Shown in pieces: positions 15,202 through 23,380 of a DNA stretch of 36,347 bases. Every line of letters begins with the position of its first letter. The first letter of the stretch is position 1. The DNA is from CAVLCC01 sp963624975 (GTDB lineage: Bacteria; Actinomycetota; Coriobacteriia; Coriobacteriales; CADBOM01). The notes under the pieces are model-generated. The model did no database searches. It saw nothing but the letters and a program-made list of their open reading frames with translations, and had not been told where the DNA came from. A program made the translations under genes and the position numbers. The stretch spans positions 1 through 36,347 of the forward strand of contig CAVFRF010000077.1 in NCBI GenBank assembly GCA_963624975.1, in the 5' to 3' direction.

Positions 15202-16072
15202 GGGAGGACTTGGAAAAGGCCTTGGTTCGCTGATGGGCAATGCTGCGGCAGAAACAGGCAGCAATACCGCAGTTGATGAGGTTGAAATCTCGAAGATTAC
15301 GCCTAACCCCAATCAACCTAGGTCGCATTTCAATCAGGAAAAGATAGATGACCTTGCAAAATCCATTGAAAAAGATGGGTTATTGCAGCCGATCATAGTG
15401 CGTCCCTTCGAAGATGGTTATCAGATCGTTGCAGGTGAAAGACGCTATCATGCCTGCAAAAAGGCTGGTTTGGTCACTATACCAGTGCGTATTGTGACAA
15501 TGGACGAACTTCAGTCTCAGGAAATCGCATTGGTGGAGAACCTACAAAGGGATAACCTCAATCCAATTGAAGAAGCATGGGGCTATAAGAGGCTGATGGA
15601 GCTTGGAAACTACAAGCAGAAGGATATAGCCAACGCTATCAGCAAGAACGCTTCCACTATATCGAATGCATTGAGGTTGCTGGATTTGCCAGAAGACATA
15701 CAGGAAATGATGTTTGATGGCAAAATTACCAGCGGTCATGCAAGGGCGATACTCTCTATTCCAATGGAAGAAGAAGAGAAGCGCATGCAGCTGGCTCAGA
15801 AAATCGCTGCAGAAGGGCTTTCTGTAAGAGAAGCAGAACGTATAGCCAAACTATACTCGATACAGGGTATTCCGAAAGAGAACAAGCCGGCATCGCCTAA
15901 GTCTTTCCGCCTTGTTGCCAGAAGGCTCAGGAAAAAGCTAGATGCGCCAGTGAAGGTCAAGAGCAGCCGCGGAAAGAACAAGATCGAGATTGAGTTCTCC
16001 GACGAAGATGATTTGAAGAGAATCTTCGATGCGATGATGGTAGGAGAAGAGACAGAGGAACTCGATAGCTAG
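15194..16072 (+). CDS. parB: Chromosome-partitioning protein ParB (Spo0J family)
   Basis: ParB is the parS-binding CTPase clamp that spreads around the origin. The 292-residue protein begins MAKGGLGKGLGSLMG, the typical ParA-stimulating start. It has the CTP-binding motif GERRYHA (81-87), the LQRDNLNPIEEA segment, a helix-turn-helix around KDIANAISKNASTISNALRL, and a C-terminal dimerisation region. Start is GTG, overlapping the parA stop by 8 bp. Confidence 0.97.
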   Translation: MAKGGLGKGLGSLMGNAAAETGSNTAVDEVEISKITPNPNQPRSHFNQEKIDDLAKSIEKDGLLQPIIVRPFEDGYQIVAGERRYHACKKAGLVTIPVRIVTMDELQSQEIALVENLQRDNLNPIEEAWGYKRLMELGNYKQKDIANAISKNASTISNALRLLDLPEDIQEMMFDGKITSGHARAILSIPMEEEEKRMQLAQKIAAEGLSVREAERIAKLYSIQGIPKENKPASPKSFRLVARRLRKKLDAPVKVKSSRGKNKIEIEFSDEDDLKRIFDAMMVGEETEELDS

Positions 16073-16135
16073 GGCAAAAATCTACGAGAATGGTTGACAA
16101 ACCAGCGGATATGGTCGAAGACAGGACAAAAGGTC

Positions 16136-16390
16136 ATGAATAATAGCAAACTGGCAATGTTTGGTGCCCTGGTGGGATTTTCTGTCGCATTAGCAGTGAT
16201 ATTGTTAAGCGACAAGCAGCTCAAAAACGAAGCAAGCGAACAGCTGAGTTCGCTGCTCAAGAGCACGAAGAAGGTCGTGAAGCATTACAGAAATGCAACC
16301 CAGCTCGTTGCCCCAGAGCAGTATCAGATCAGTGATGCTCAGCCTGACGTTGAGTCTGCCTGGGACAACGTACTGGAAAAGGTTAACTAA
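16136..16390 (+). CDS. Small single-pass membrane protein, YtxH-like
   Basis: This 84-residue protein begins MNNSKLAMFGALVGFSVALA, a hydrophobic membrane segment of about 18 residues, followed by a charged helical stretch (KQLKNEASEQLSSLLKS) and an acidic end. The pattern resembles YtxH-like small membrane proteins, but the match is loose. I chose the ATG at 16136 with AAAAGG upstream; a TTG start at 16094 would add 14 residues that destroy the N-terminal membrane-anchor layout. It follows parB on the same strand and stops 3 bp from the convergent rlmN. Its function is unknown. Confidence 0.7.
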   Translation: MNNSKLAMFGALVGFSVALAVILLSDKQLKNEASEQLSSLLKSTKKVVKHYRNATQLVAPEQYQISDAQPDVESAWDNVLEKVN

Positions 16391-16393
16391 TCG

Positions 16394-17446
16394 TTATTGA
16401 GCGTGGTTCTGTGAAAGCTGACCGCAAGCACCAGCGATATCGGATCCACGGGAATTTCTAATAGAAGCTTCGATTCCATGTGCGTTTAGATAATCCTCGA
16501 AGTGTTTAACGCGAAGCTTCTTCGAAGGCTGATAACCTGAACCGCTGATGCGGTTCAGGGAAATCAGATTCACATGGCAAAGCATGCCATGGCAAAAATC
16601 AACTAGAGCTTCAAGCTCGGCATCGGTGTCGTTGACGCCATTGATCATTGTGAATTCGAAAGTTGGTCTTCGGCCTGTGGCATCAGAGTACGATTTAATA
16701 GAGGATCGTAAGCGCTCCAAGTTGTAATTGGTTACATTGGGCATCAGCTTGTTGCGAGTGTTCTGCACGGCAGAGTGAAGCGATATAGCCAAGGTAAACT
16801 GCTCAGGTTCTTTAGAGAACTTGCTGATTGAGGGAACAATGCCACAGGTCGAGATAGTAATGTGTCTGGCTCCGATGTTCGCTCCGTTCTTGGAGTTCAT
16901 AAATCTGACTGCACCGATTACAGAGTCATAGTTGAGAAAAGGCTCTCCCTGTCCCATACCCACAGCATTGGTGACTTTTCGATTGAAATCGGAAGCAACG
17001 ATGGCAATCTGATCGTAAATTTCGCCAGGACCAAGATTGCGTTTGAATCCACCTTTGCCGGTAGCGCAGAAGGCGCAGCCCATCTGGCAACCAGCTTGAG
17101 TAGAAAAGCAAACTGTCAATCTGTTGGCACTGGGAATTCCAACAGTCTCTACAAGTGTTCCATCGTTGTACTCAACAAGATATTTTCGAGTACCATCGTT
17201 GGAAACAAACTTCTGAGCGACCTTCGCGACATGCAAAGGGTACTGCTCGGCCAGCAAAGCTCTATGAGCCTTGGATAGATTTGTCATCTCATCGTAGGAT
17301 GAGACATGCTTCTGATAGATCCAAGTTTCTAGCTGATCGACCTTGTATTTAGGAATGTCCAGTTCGTTGGCAAGTTCTACAAGACCTTCGTGGTCGAAAG
17401 CTTTGATGCCTGCAATTTCGGGAAGTGTTCTGCTCATGCTACTCAC
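16394..17446 (-). CDS. rlmN: Dual-specificity RNA methyltransferase RlmN
   Basis: RlmN is a radical-SAM enzyme that methylates C2 of adenosine in 23S rRNA (A2503) and some tRNAs. The 350-residue protein has the iron-sulphur cluster motif Cys120-x3-Cys124-x2-Cys127, the resolving-position Cys113, and the C-terminal methyl-carrier Cys341 in SDIAGACGQL. The segment VGMGQGEPFLNYD is a minor variant of the usual GMGEPLxNYD. GTG at 17446 and ATG at 17437 are both possible starts, each with a weak ribosome-binding site. It is convergent with parB and its small partner, and oriented against replication, unlike its neighbours. Confidence 0.95.
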   Translation of the reverse strand: MSSMSRTLPEIAGIKAFDHEGLVELANELDIPKYKVDQLETWIYQKHVSSYDEMTNLSKAHRALLAEQYPLHVAKVAQKFVSNDGTRKYLVEYNDGTLVETVGIPSANRLTVCFSTQAGCQMGCAFCATGKGGFKRNLGPGEIYDQIAIVASDFNRKVTNAVGMGQGEPFLNYDSVIGAVRFMNSKNGANIGARHITISTCGIVPSISKFSKEPEQFTLAISLHSAVQNTRNKLMPNVTNYNLERLRSSIKSYSDATGRRPTFEFTMINGVNDTDAELEALVDFCHGMLCHVNLISLNRISGSGYQPSKKLRVKHFEDYLNAHGIEASIRNSRGSDIAGACGQLSQNHAQ

Positions 17447-17809
17447 AATCTTAAAACATTAAGTACGCTCAAATTTCGCTTTGAGCGTCTAACTAACAAG
17501 TTTCTGCTTCGAAAGCAAGAAAGATGTTATTTGAAAAATTGGCTGAATGCTGGGAAAACGTCAAAAAGATTCAGCATATGGCCAGCACAAACGGTTTCTT
17601 AACAACATGCGCTGGCGAGAATTGAGCCTGAAACTGAAGCACATCGCGCAGAAAATGCAAGCCTTCGAGCCGTCGCTCGTGGGTTTGGAGCTTCAATTTC
17701 GTTGCCTAATCGACCCAAGAGAATGAAAATTGTTGAGGTGCATGTCGAATGCACGCTGAAATAGCAAGAACAAACACATCGGACTCAAACCGATTAGGAG
17801 ATCATCAAG
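17447..17809. other. 363-bp gap between divergent rlmN and ddl, with three hairpins
   Basis: I see no convincing gene. It holds three inverted repeats: ACGCTCAAA/TTTGAGCGT (17465-17488, in the rlmN leader), GTGCAT/ATGCAC (17738-17754) and ATCGG/CCGAT (17778-17794). The last abuts the ddl ribosome-binding site TAGGAG (17795-17800), so it could affect ddl translation. No consensus promoter was found. Confidence 0.5.
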
Positions 17810-18787
17810 ATGGTGGAAGCCCAGCTCAGCACTTTGAACATCGAGCCTTGCGAGCCGGAACGCACGACGGTTGCGTTGCTGTATGGCGGAAAGAGCAGCG
17901 AGCGTGGAATTTCCATCAAGTCGGCCGAATCTGTTGCTAAGGGTCTGCTGGAATGCGGATTCATCGTCGAGAAGATCGACACGGGCGAGCCTCGCTACAT
18001 CGACCGCCTGGAGCAGCTCAACCCGAATATCGTGTTCAACTGCCTGCACGGCAAAGGTGGAGAAGACGGCTGCGTGCAGGGAGTTTGCTGCGAGCTGGGT
18101 CTGCCCTTCACGGGCTCGGGCGTGCTGGCCAGCGCGCTTTCGATGGACAAGGCCAAGGCCAAGGTGTTCTATCGCGCATACGGAATCAACACGCCCGCAT
18201 CGCGTGATATCGAGAAGGGCGACGTTGTCTCCTACGAGGAAATGGCCGCTGAGCTGGGCAGCAAGATGGTGTTGAAACCCGCGAACGAAGGCTCGGCTTT
18301 CGGGGTTTCTATCGTGGAGAACAAGGAGGACTTCGATCGGGCACTCGCGCTAGCCGAGTCGCTTGACGGCACGGTAATCGCAGAGCAGTTCGTCGAGGGC
18401 ACCGAGATTACCGTGGCGGTGATGGGCAACGACGACCCCATCGCGATGCCAGTGATCGAGATCGTGCCCCACTCCGAGTTCTACGACTTCGAAGCCAAGT
18501 ACAACGACGGCGGTTCCGACCACATATGCCCCGCTCGCATCTCGGAAGAGCTTACCGAGAAGTCGCAGAAGATGTCGATCGAAGCCCACAAGGTGCTGGG
18601 ATGCAAAGGAGTGTCGCGCTCCGACATCATCATCGACAACGACGGCGTGCCCTACATGCTGGAGACCAACTCGATACCAGGAATGACCACCACGTCGCTC
18701 ATTCCCGATTCCGCCCGTGCCATGGGCATAGAGTTCCCGCAGCTTTGCCGAATCATCGTGGAGCTGGGCCTCGCCGCCGCGCGCTAG
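17810..18787 (+). CDS. ddl: D-alanine--D-alanine ligase
   Basis: Ddl joins two D-alanines with ATP for peptidoglycan precursor synthesis. The 325-residue ATP-grasp protein has YGGKSSERGIS (25-35), LHGKGGEDG (79-87), ATP-grasp segments KPANEGSAFGVS and VEGTEITVAV, and the end LETNSIPGMTTTSL. Tyr231 in the omega loop (AKYNDGGSDHICPA) is the residue associated with D-Ala rather than D-lactate as second substrate, so ordinary vancomycin-sensitive precursors are expected. AGGAG stands nine bases before the ATG. G+C rises clearly from this gene rightward. Confidence 0.96.
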   Translation: MVEAQLSTLNIEPCEPERTTVALLYGGKSSERGISIKSAESVAKGLLECGFIVEKIDTGEPRYIDRLEQLNPNIVFNCLHGKGGEDGCVQGVCCELGLPFTGSGVLASALSMDKAKAKVFYRAYGINTPASRDIEKGDVVSYEEMAAELGSKMVLKPANEGSAFGVSIVENKEDFDRALALAESLDGTVIAEQFVEGTEITVAVMGNDDPIAMPVIEIVPHSEFYDFEAKYNDGGSDHICPARISEELTEKSQKMSIEAHKVLGCKGVSRSDIIIDNDGVPYMLETNSIPGMTTTSLIPDSARAMGIEFPQLCRIIVELGLAAAR

Positions 18788-18832
18788 TATCGCAGCAGGT
18801 CGGGAATCGACCATAAAGAGATTTCACGAAAA

Positions 18833-18866
18833 AAGGGGAGACCGGAATTCAAACCGGTCTCCCCTT
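18833..18866. terminator. Bidirectional terminator between ddl and rpsT
   Basis: A perfect 13-bp stem pairs AAGGGGAGACCGG (18833-18845) with CCGGTCTCCCCTT (18854-18866). An A-run to its left gives a U-tract for the minus-strand rpsT transcript, so it best serves rpsT. For ddl it is weaker. Confidence 0.88.
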
Positions 18867-18893
18867 CAACTTAGTTGCTTGAAACAGCTGCGA

Positions 18894-19163
18894 CTACTTG
18901 GCCACCGCGCTGTTTGCGAGCTTCATCACGCCGGACTTGCGGTTGGCAGCCTGGTTCTTGTGGATGATGCCCTTGGAAGCAGCCTTGTCGAAAAGCCTGC
19001 AAGCCTTCTGAGCCTCGGTCTTTGCGACCTCGACCTCGCCTGCAGCGACTGCGTCCCTGACCCTGCGGGTCGCGGTCTTCAGCTCGGAACGAATGGACTT
19101 GTTGCGCATGCGTGCAATCTCGTTGGTGCGGTTGCGCTTCTTCTGACTCTTGATGTTAGCCAC
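18894..19163 (-). CDS. rpsT: 30S ribosomal protein S20
   Basis: This 89-residue, strongly basic protein starts MANIKSQKKRNRTNEIARMRN and contains HKNQAANRKSGVMKL near the end, the full S20 pattern at normal length. A longer open frame exists, but the GTG at 19163 with GGGAGG eight or nine bases upstream gives the exact family N-terminus. It is monocistronic on the minus strand and ends at the bidirectional terminator. Confidence 0.97.
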   Translation of the reverse strand: MANIKSQKKRNRTNEIARMRNKSIRSELKTATRRVRDAVAAGEVEVAKTEAQKACRLFDKAASKGIIHKNQAANRKSGVMKLANSAVAK

Positions 19164-19529
19164 TCTAAAATCCTCCCAATTAAACAAAAATTGTTTGAAG
19201 TTGCCTTCTTGTATTCTGCATGTCACGGCGACATGTGGATTCGAAATCCGGTTCCGTGATAGGAAAACTGCAACATTCTATCATGGAAGGCAAACCGCGC
19301 AACCCCACATGAGCTTTGAGTGCATGCAAAAAGGTAGTTTATCCGGCGCAAACGGCAACATGCAGACATCGGCAGACGACGCAATGCAAGTTCACGCCGC
19401 CAGACAACATGCAAGCGGACAGCTCCAAACCAGACCTTGCGCCACATGTTCCTAGCCTCTCGCCCTATGCAAAGCTACCGCTAAAGTGCCGGACAAACGC
19501 GCCAAAAGCCCTCTCGCTAGATTGCATTG

Positions 19530-19558
19530 TTGATAGGCTAGGGCTTGTAAAGTAGAAT
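19530..19558 (+). promoter_or_regulatory. Promoter of the rpsP operon
   Basis: TTGATA (19530-19535) and TAGAAT (19553-19558) are separated by exactly 17 bp, each with 5 of 6 consensus bases. This leaves an untranslated leader of roughly 115 bases before rpsP. Confidence 0.75.
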
Positions 19559-19589
19559 TTGCTTTTGCATATCGGCAAGGCAAGGCTTG

Positions 19590-19603
19590 CGACACATGTG
19601 TCG
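19590..19603. promoter_or_regulatory. Perfect 14-bp palindrome in the rpsP leader
   Basis: CGACACATGTGTCG is fully self-complementary and lies about 30 bp downstream of the predicted -10. It may be an operator. It is too short to be a convincing RNA hairpin. Confidence 0.5.
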
Positions 19604-19679
19604 GAGCTCCACAGAGCCTTCGGACATATGTTAATCAACAAGATAGACAGCAGGCAGAATAGATATAAAGGAGATTACC

Positions 19680-20051
19680 TTGGCTGTTAAGATTCGTCTC
19701 GCGCGTCATGGCGCAAAGAAGTACCCGTACTACCGTGTGGTTGTGGCCGATGGCCGTTCGCCCCGTGATGGCCGCTTCATCTGCGAGGTTGGCCGCTACA
19801 ACCCCAACACCAACCCCAAGCTGGTGAACCTCGACATCGAGGCCATCGAGGAGTGGATCTCGAAGGGTGCTCAGCCCACCGACACCGTTGCTCGCCTGAT
19901 CAAGATTGCCAAGGACGGCGGCCCCGTTGCAGCCGATCCTGCGAAGAAGGCTCCTTCCAAGAAGGCACAGGCCAAGGCCGCCGCAGCCGCCGAGGCTGCC
20001 GCAGCTGCCGAGGCAGAGGCTGCAGAGGCAGCCGAGCCCGAGGCCGAGTAG
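19680..20051 (+). CDS. rpsP: 30S ribosomal protein S16
   Basis: The first 80 residues match S16, beginning MAVKIRLARHGAKKYPYYRV with VADGRSPRDGRFICEVGRYNP. The protein is 123 residues because of a C-terminal extension of about 40 residues made almost only of Ala, Glu, Lys and Pro; such tails occur in Actinomycetota S16. Start is TTG, supported by AAGGAG upstream and the exact N-terminus. It leads rpsP-khpA-rimM-trmD, a conserved order. Confidence 0.97.
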   Translation: MAVKIRLARHGAKKYPYYRVVVADGRSPRDGRFICEVGRYNPNTNPKLVNLDIEAIEEWISKGAQPTDTVARLIKIAKDGGPVAADPAKKAPSKKAQAKAAAAAEAAAAAEAEAAEAAEPEAE

Positions 20052-20093
20052 TCTCGTAGGCAGTTGGCCTTCGTTGCCCGAAGCCAGGCCGTA

Positions 20094-20187
20094 CAATCGG
20101 GACTGCGCTGCAAGCGCGATGCCCGAGCGATAACCGGCCTGCACGGCACGGCGCATCCATAGTCGACGCGGCGTGCCAATCGGGACT
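20094..20187 (+). repeat. Two direct copies of an 11-bp sequence upstream of khpA
   Basis: CAATCGGGACT occurs at 20094-20104 and 20177-20187, 83 bp apart, in the 165-bp rpsP-khpA gap. The second copy lies about 30 bp before khpA. Function unknown. Confidence 0.6.
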
Positions 20188-20216
20188 AGTAGCAGTTTTA
20201 GCAGTTGGAGAGAGCA

Positions 20217-20459
20217 ATGCCTAAGACCCAGGAATCAACCGCTCAGCTGGTTGAGATGCTTGTCAGATCGCTGGTGGACGACCAGGACAGTGTTTCGGTT
20301 ACCTCTAAGCCGGGGCAGCAGGCCCTGTACATCGAGGTGGCTGTGAACCCGGACGAAACCGGCAAGATTATCGGTCGCCAAGGTAGGATAATCAAGGCTG
20401 TCCGCACGCTGGCGAGGGCTTCTTCGGATTACTCCGTAGAAGTCGAGGTTCTGGGGTAA
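20217..20459 (+). CDS. khpA: KhpA, KH-domain RNA-binding protein
   Basis: This 80-residue single-KH protein has the GxxG loop as GRQG (53-56) in KIIGRQGRIIKAVRTL. KhpA homologues bind RNA and can dimerise with KhpB/Jag, encoded here at 12515. The position between rpsP and rimM is the conserved one. The ATG at 20217 has GGAG upstream; a four-residue-longer frame from 20205 has no comparable site. Confidence 0.94.
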   Translation: MPKTQESTAQLVEMLVRSLVDDQDSVSVTSKPGQQALYIEVAVNPDETGKIIGRQGRIIKAVRTLARASSDYSVEVEVLG

Positions 20460-20479
20460 TCGCCCCGCTCAACTGCAAG

Positions 20480-21028
20480 ATGAACAAAATTTCCAACACG
20501 CCGGCGAAGCGTGGCAGCTACAAGAACGTTGCCCGCGTTGTGGGAAAGATTGGAAAACAGGGGGAGGTTAAGGTCGAGCCGATCGACAACCTCCCCTTTT
20601 TGCTTGAAGAGGGGATGCCGGTGCATCTCAACCCTCCGAAGATGACCGGTCTGCGCCACACCAAGGTCGCGCAGGCGAGGGAGGTCGGCGATGTCTACGG
20701 CGTCGTGTTCGAGGGCTGCGACGATGCGGCCAAGGCGTTCGACCTGGTAGGCAGGCTTTGCCTGGTGTCGTGCGACGATCTGGGCGAACTCGAAGCCGAG
20801 GACGACCCGATGCAGCTCGTGGGCTTGCCGGTGCTTGACTCGAGGCTGGGCGAGCTGGGGCAGATCACCGACGTTGTGGTCAACCCGATGCAGGCGCTTC
20901 TCGTGGTGGGCGACAGCGATCAGCCCGACAGGTACCTGATTCCGCTGGTAGACGAATTCGTGCGCGACTTCGACGGCGAGCAGGTATACACGTCGATTCC
21001 AGACGACCTGGCCACGCTGAACGCGTGA
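20480..21028 (+). CDS. rimM: Ribosome maturation factor RimM
   Basis: RimM assists 30S assembly, binding S19 near the 16S 3' domain. The 182-residue protein has an N-terminal barrel beginning NVARVVGKIGKQGEVKVEP and a PRC-barrel half with LVGLPVLDSRLGELGQITDVV and then RYLIPLVDEFV. Length is normal. Its ribosome-binding site is weak, consistent with expression coupled to khpA 20 bp upstream. trmD follows by 22 bp. Confidence 0.93.
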   Translation: MNKISNTPAKRGSYKNVARVVGKIGKQGEVKVEPIDNLPFLLEEGMPVHLNPPKMTGLRHTKVAQAREVGDVYGVVFEGCDDAAKAFDLVGRLCLVSCDDLGELEAEDDPMQLVGLPVLDSRLGELGQITDVVVNPMQALLVVGDSDQPDRYLIPLVDEFVRDFDGEQVYTSIPDDLATLNA

Positions 21029-21050
21029 GACGAGGACGGGCCGCGCAACC

Positions 21051-21779
21051 ATGAAGATAGAAGTTCTCACCACATTTCCCCATATGTTCGACGAGGTGAT
21101 GGGCACCTCGATCATGGGCCGCGCAAGGCAGGGCGGCTACCTGGATTTCGAGGCGCACGACCTGCGCGACTGGACTCACGACTTTCACCGCACCACCGAC
21201 GACGCGCCCTACGGCGGAGGCCCCGGGCTTTTGATGAAGGCCGAGCCGATCTTCGAGGCGATGGACGACATTCTGGCCGAAGAACCGGCCGTGGTGGTGT
21301 TTACGTCTCCTGCGGGCGAACCCTTCACGCAACGCGCCGCGGAAGAGCTTTCGCATGAGCAGCGCATCATCTTCGTGTGCGGGCACTACGAGGGCTTTGA
21401 CCAGCGCGTGTATACCCTGGCGGACAGATGCTTCTCGATCGGCGACTTTGTGCTCACTGGCGGCGAGCTGCCCGCGATGGTGATGACGGATGCGATCTGC
21501 CGCCTCATCCCTGGCGTGCTGGGCGACGACCAGTCTGCCATGAGCGAGTCGTTCTCGACTGAAGGACTGCTGGAGTACCCGCAGTACACGCGCCCTGCCA
21601 GCTACCGCGGCATGGATGTGCCGTCGATCCTGCTGTCGGGAGACCACGGCAAGATCGCCGCATGGCGACGTGAGCAGGCGGTAATCGAGACCGCGCGCCA
21701 TCGTCCCGACATGATCGCCACCGCCGACCTTACCGAAGAGGAGCGCGAGCTGGCGGAGTCGATCATCTCTTCACCTTAA
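21051..21779 (+). CDS. trmD: tRNA (guanine-N1)-methyltransferase TrmD
   Basis: TrmD methylates G37 of tRNAs that read codons starting with C, preventing +1 frameshifts. The 242-residue SPOUT protein carries YGGGPGLLMK, CGHYEGFDQRV and SIGDFVLTGGELPAMVM, which form the trefoil-knot SAM site and catalytic region. It sits in the conserved rimM-trmD order; rplS, often next, is absent here. Confidence 0.97.
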   Translation: MKIEVLTTFPHMFDEVMGTSIMGRARQGGYLDFEAHDLRDWTHDFHRTTDDAPYGGGPGLLMKAEPIFEAMDDILAEEPAVVVFTSPAGEPFTQRAAEELSHEQRIIFVCGHYEGFDQRVYTLADRCFSIGDFVLTGGELPAMVMTDAICRLIPGVLGDDQSAMSESFSTEGLLEYPQYTRPASYRGMDVPSILLSGDHGKIAAWRREQAVIETARHRPDMIATADLTEEERELAESIISSP

Positions 21780-21876
21780 CTGCCTTGCCGTAGATACCAC
21801 CGGCGGGACCTCGAGGCACGTTTTGGGAGTATCATCAGTTGGTTGAAGTACGAGCGATATTCAAAAGGCGCACTGC

Positions 21877-22431
21877 ATGTTGAAGCCAGTAACCGGAGCG
21901 GCAAAGTTCATATTCGAGATTCTCGTTGTCGTAGTGGCGGCGCTTGCCCTCTCCTTCGTGGTGAGGACCTTCATCGTCGAGGTCTACGAGGTGCCCTCCG
22001 GGTCGATGGAGTCGACTATCGAGATTGGCGACCGTATTCTTTCCGAGCGAATCTCCTACCACTTCAACGAACCCGCCAAAGGCGACATAGTAACGTTTGC
22101 AAGCCCCACCGAAGAGGGCGTTACGCTGGTCAAACGCGTAATTGCCACTGCGGGCGATGTGGTGGACATTGCCAACGGCAACCTCTACATCAACGGGGAA
22201 CTGCAAAACGAGTCGTACACGCTGGGCAAGCCCACATACGAGCTGGCCAGCGGCAGCAACGGCAAGAAGATATCCTACCCGTACGCCGTTCCCGAAGGGG
22301 AGGTTTGGGTGATGGGCGACAACCGCACCAACTCGTCGGATAGCAGGTACTTCGGATCGGTGCCGACGAGCAGCATTACGGGCAGGGTGTTTTTCAGGTA
22401 CTGGCCATTCGACCGATTCGGCACGATGTGA
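21877..22431 (+). CDS. lepB: Signal peptidase I
   Basis: This type I signal peptidase cleaves signal peptides of exported proteins. The 184-residue protein has one N-terminal membrane segment (about 11-30). Catalytic Ser43 is in VPSGSMEST and the general-base Lys86 in TLVKRVIA. Conserved GDNRTNSSDSRYFG and a final FFRYWP segment complete boxes D and E. The single anchor and size match the Gram-positive type. It lies between trmD (97-bp gap) and glyQ (22-bp gap). Confidence 0.95.
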   Translation: MLKPVTGAAKFIFEILVVVVAALALSFVVRTFIVEVYEVPSGSMESTIEIGDRILSERISYHFNEPAKGDIVTFASPTEEGVTLVKRVIATAGDVVDIANGNLYINGELQNESYTLGKPTYELASGSNGKKISYPYAVPEGEVWVMGDNRTNSSDSRYFGSVPTSSITGRVFFRYWPFDRFGTM

Positions 22432-22453
22432 GCAAAGGGAGAAGAGCGAACAG

Positions 22454-23380
22454 ATGACATTTCAAGAGATAATCCTGGCACTTCAGCAATACTGGGCCAA
22501 GCAGGGCTGCATAGTGCTCCAGCCCTACGACATGGAGGTGGGCGCGGGCACGTTCCACACCGCCACCACGCTTAGGTCGCTCGGGCCCGATACCTGGAAG
22601 GCGGCCTACGTGCAGCCTTCGCGCCGCCCCACCGACGGACGCTACGGCGAGAACCCCAACAGGCTGCAGCACTACTACCAGTACCAGGTGCTCATCAAGC
22701 CGTCGCCCGACAACGTGCAGGAGCTGTACCTCGATTCGCTGCGCGCCATCGGCATCGAGCCCTGCGAGCACGACGTGCGCTTCGTGGAGGACGACTGGGA
22801 GTCGCCCACGCTGGGCGCCTGGGGCTTGGGCTGGGAGGTCTGGCTCGACGGCATGGAGGTCACCCAGTTCACCTACTTCCAGCAGGTAGGCGGCATCGAG
22901 TGCAGGCCCGTTCCGTCCGAGATCACCTACGGCCTCGAGCGACTGGCCATGTACATCCAGGGCGTCGATTCGGTGTACGACCTCGTGTGGGTCGAGCACG
23001 AGGACGGCACCCGCTTTACCTACGGCGACGTGTTCCTCGAGAACGAGAAGGAGTTCTCGGCATACAACTTCGAGTACGCCGACGTGGACCTGCTGCTGGG
23101 CAACTTCAACAACTACGAGGCCGAGTGCGGCAGGCTGCTGGATGCCAATCTCCCGCTTCCGGCCTACGACTGCGTGCTCAAGTGCTCGCACGCGTTCAAC
23201 CTGCTCGACGCCCGCGGCGCAATCTCGGCCACGGAGCGCATGGGCTACATCCTGCGAGTGCGCACCATCGCCAAGGCCTGCTGCATTTCCTACCTGGAGA
23301 ACGTGTGCGGGGTCAAGCAGGGTGAAGAGGGCGATGCCGCCGAAGGCGCGGCCAATCAGAAAGGCGGCGATGCCCGATGA
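22454..23380 (+). CDS. glyQ: Glycine--tRNA ligase alpha subunit
   Basis: GlyQ is the catalytic-core subunit of the bacterial alpha2beta2 glycyl-tRNA synthetase. The 308-residue protein has TFQEIILALQQYW at the start, the motif with QPSRRPTDGRYGENPNRLQHYYQ, and EVWLDGMEVTQFTYFQQVGG, all diagnostic. The two-subunit type, rather than the single-chain form common in many Actinomycetota, is taxonomically informative. Its last codons overlap the glyS start as ATGA. Confidence 0.98.
   Translation: MTFQEIILALQQYWAKQGCIVLQPYDMEVGAGTFHTATTLRSLGPDTWKAAYVQPSRRPTDGRYGENPNRLQHYYQYQVLIKPSPDNVQELYLDSLRAIGIEPCEHDVRFVEDDWESPTLGAWGLGWEVWLDGMEVTQFTYFQQVGGIECRPVPSEITYGLERLAMYIQGVDSVYDLVWVEHEDGTRFTYGDVFLENEKEFSAYNFEYADVDLLLGNFNNYEAECGRLLDANLPLPAYDCVLKCSHAFNLLDARGAISATERMGYILRVRTIAKACCISYLENVCGVKQGEEGDAAEGAANQKGGDAR

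Larger units (their letters stand above)
19164..19679. other. 516-bp gap between divergent rpsT and rpsP
   Basis: I see no gene in this stretch. It contains the rpsP-operon promoter and a perfect 14-bp palindrome (both annotated), and presumably the rpsT promoter near 19250-19290, where GATAGAATG appears on the minus strand. The middle (19300-19500) has mixed composition without an open frame of convincing character. Confidence 0.6.
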
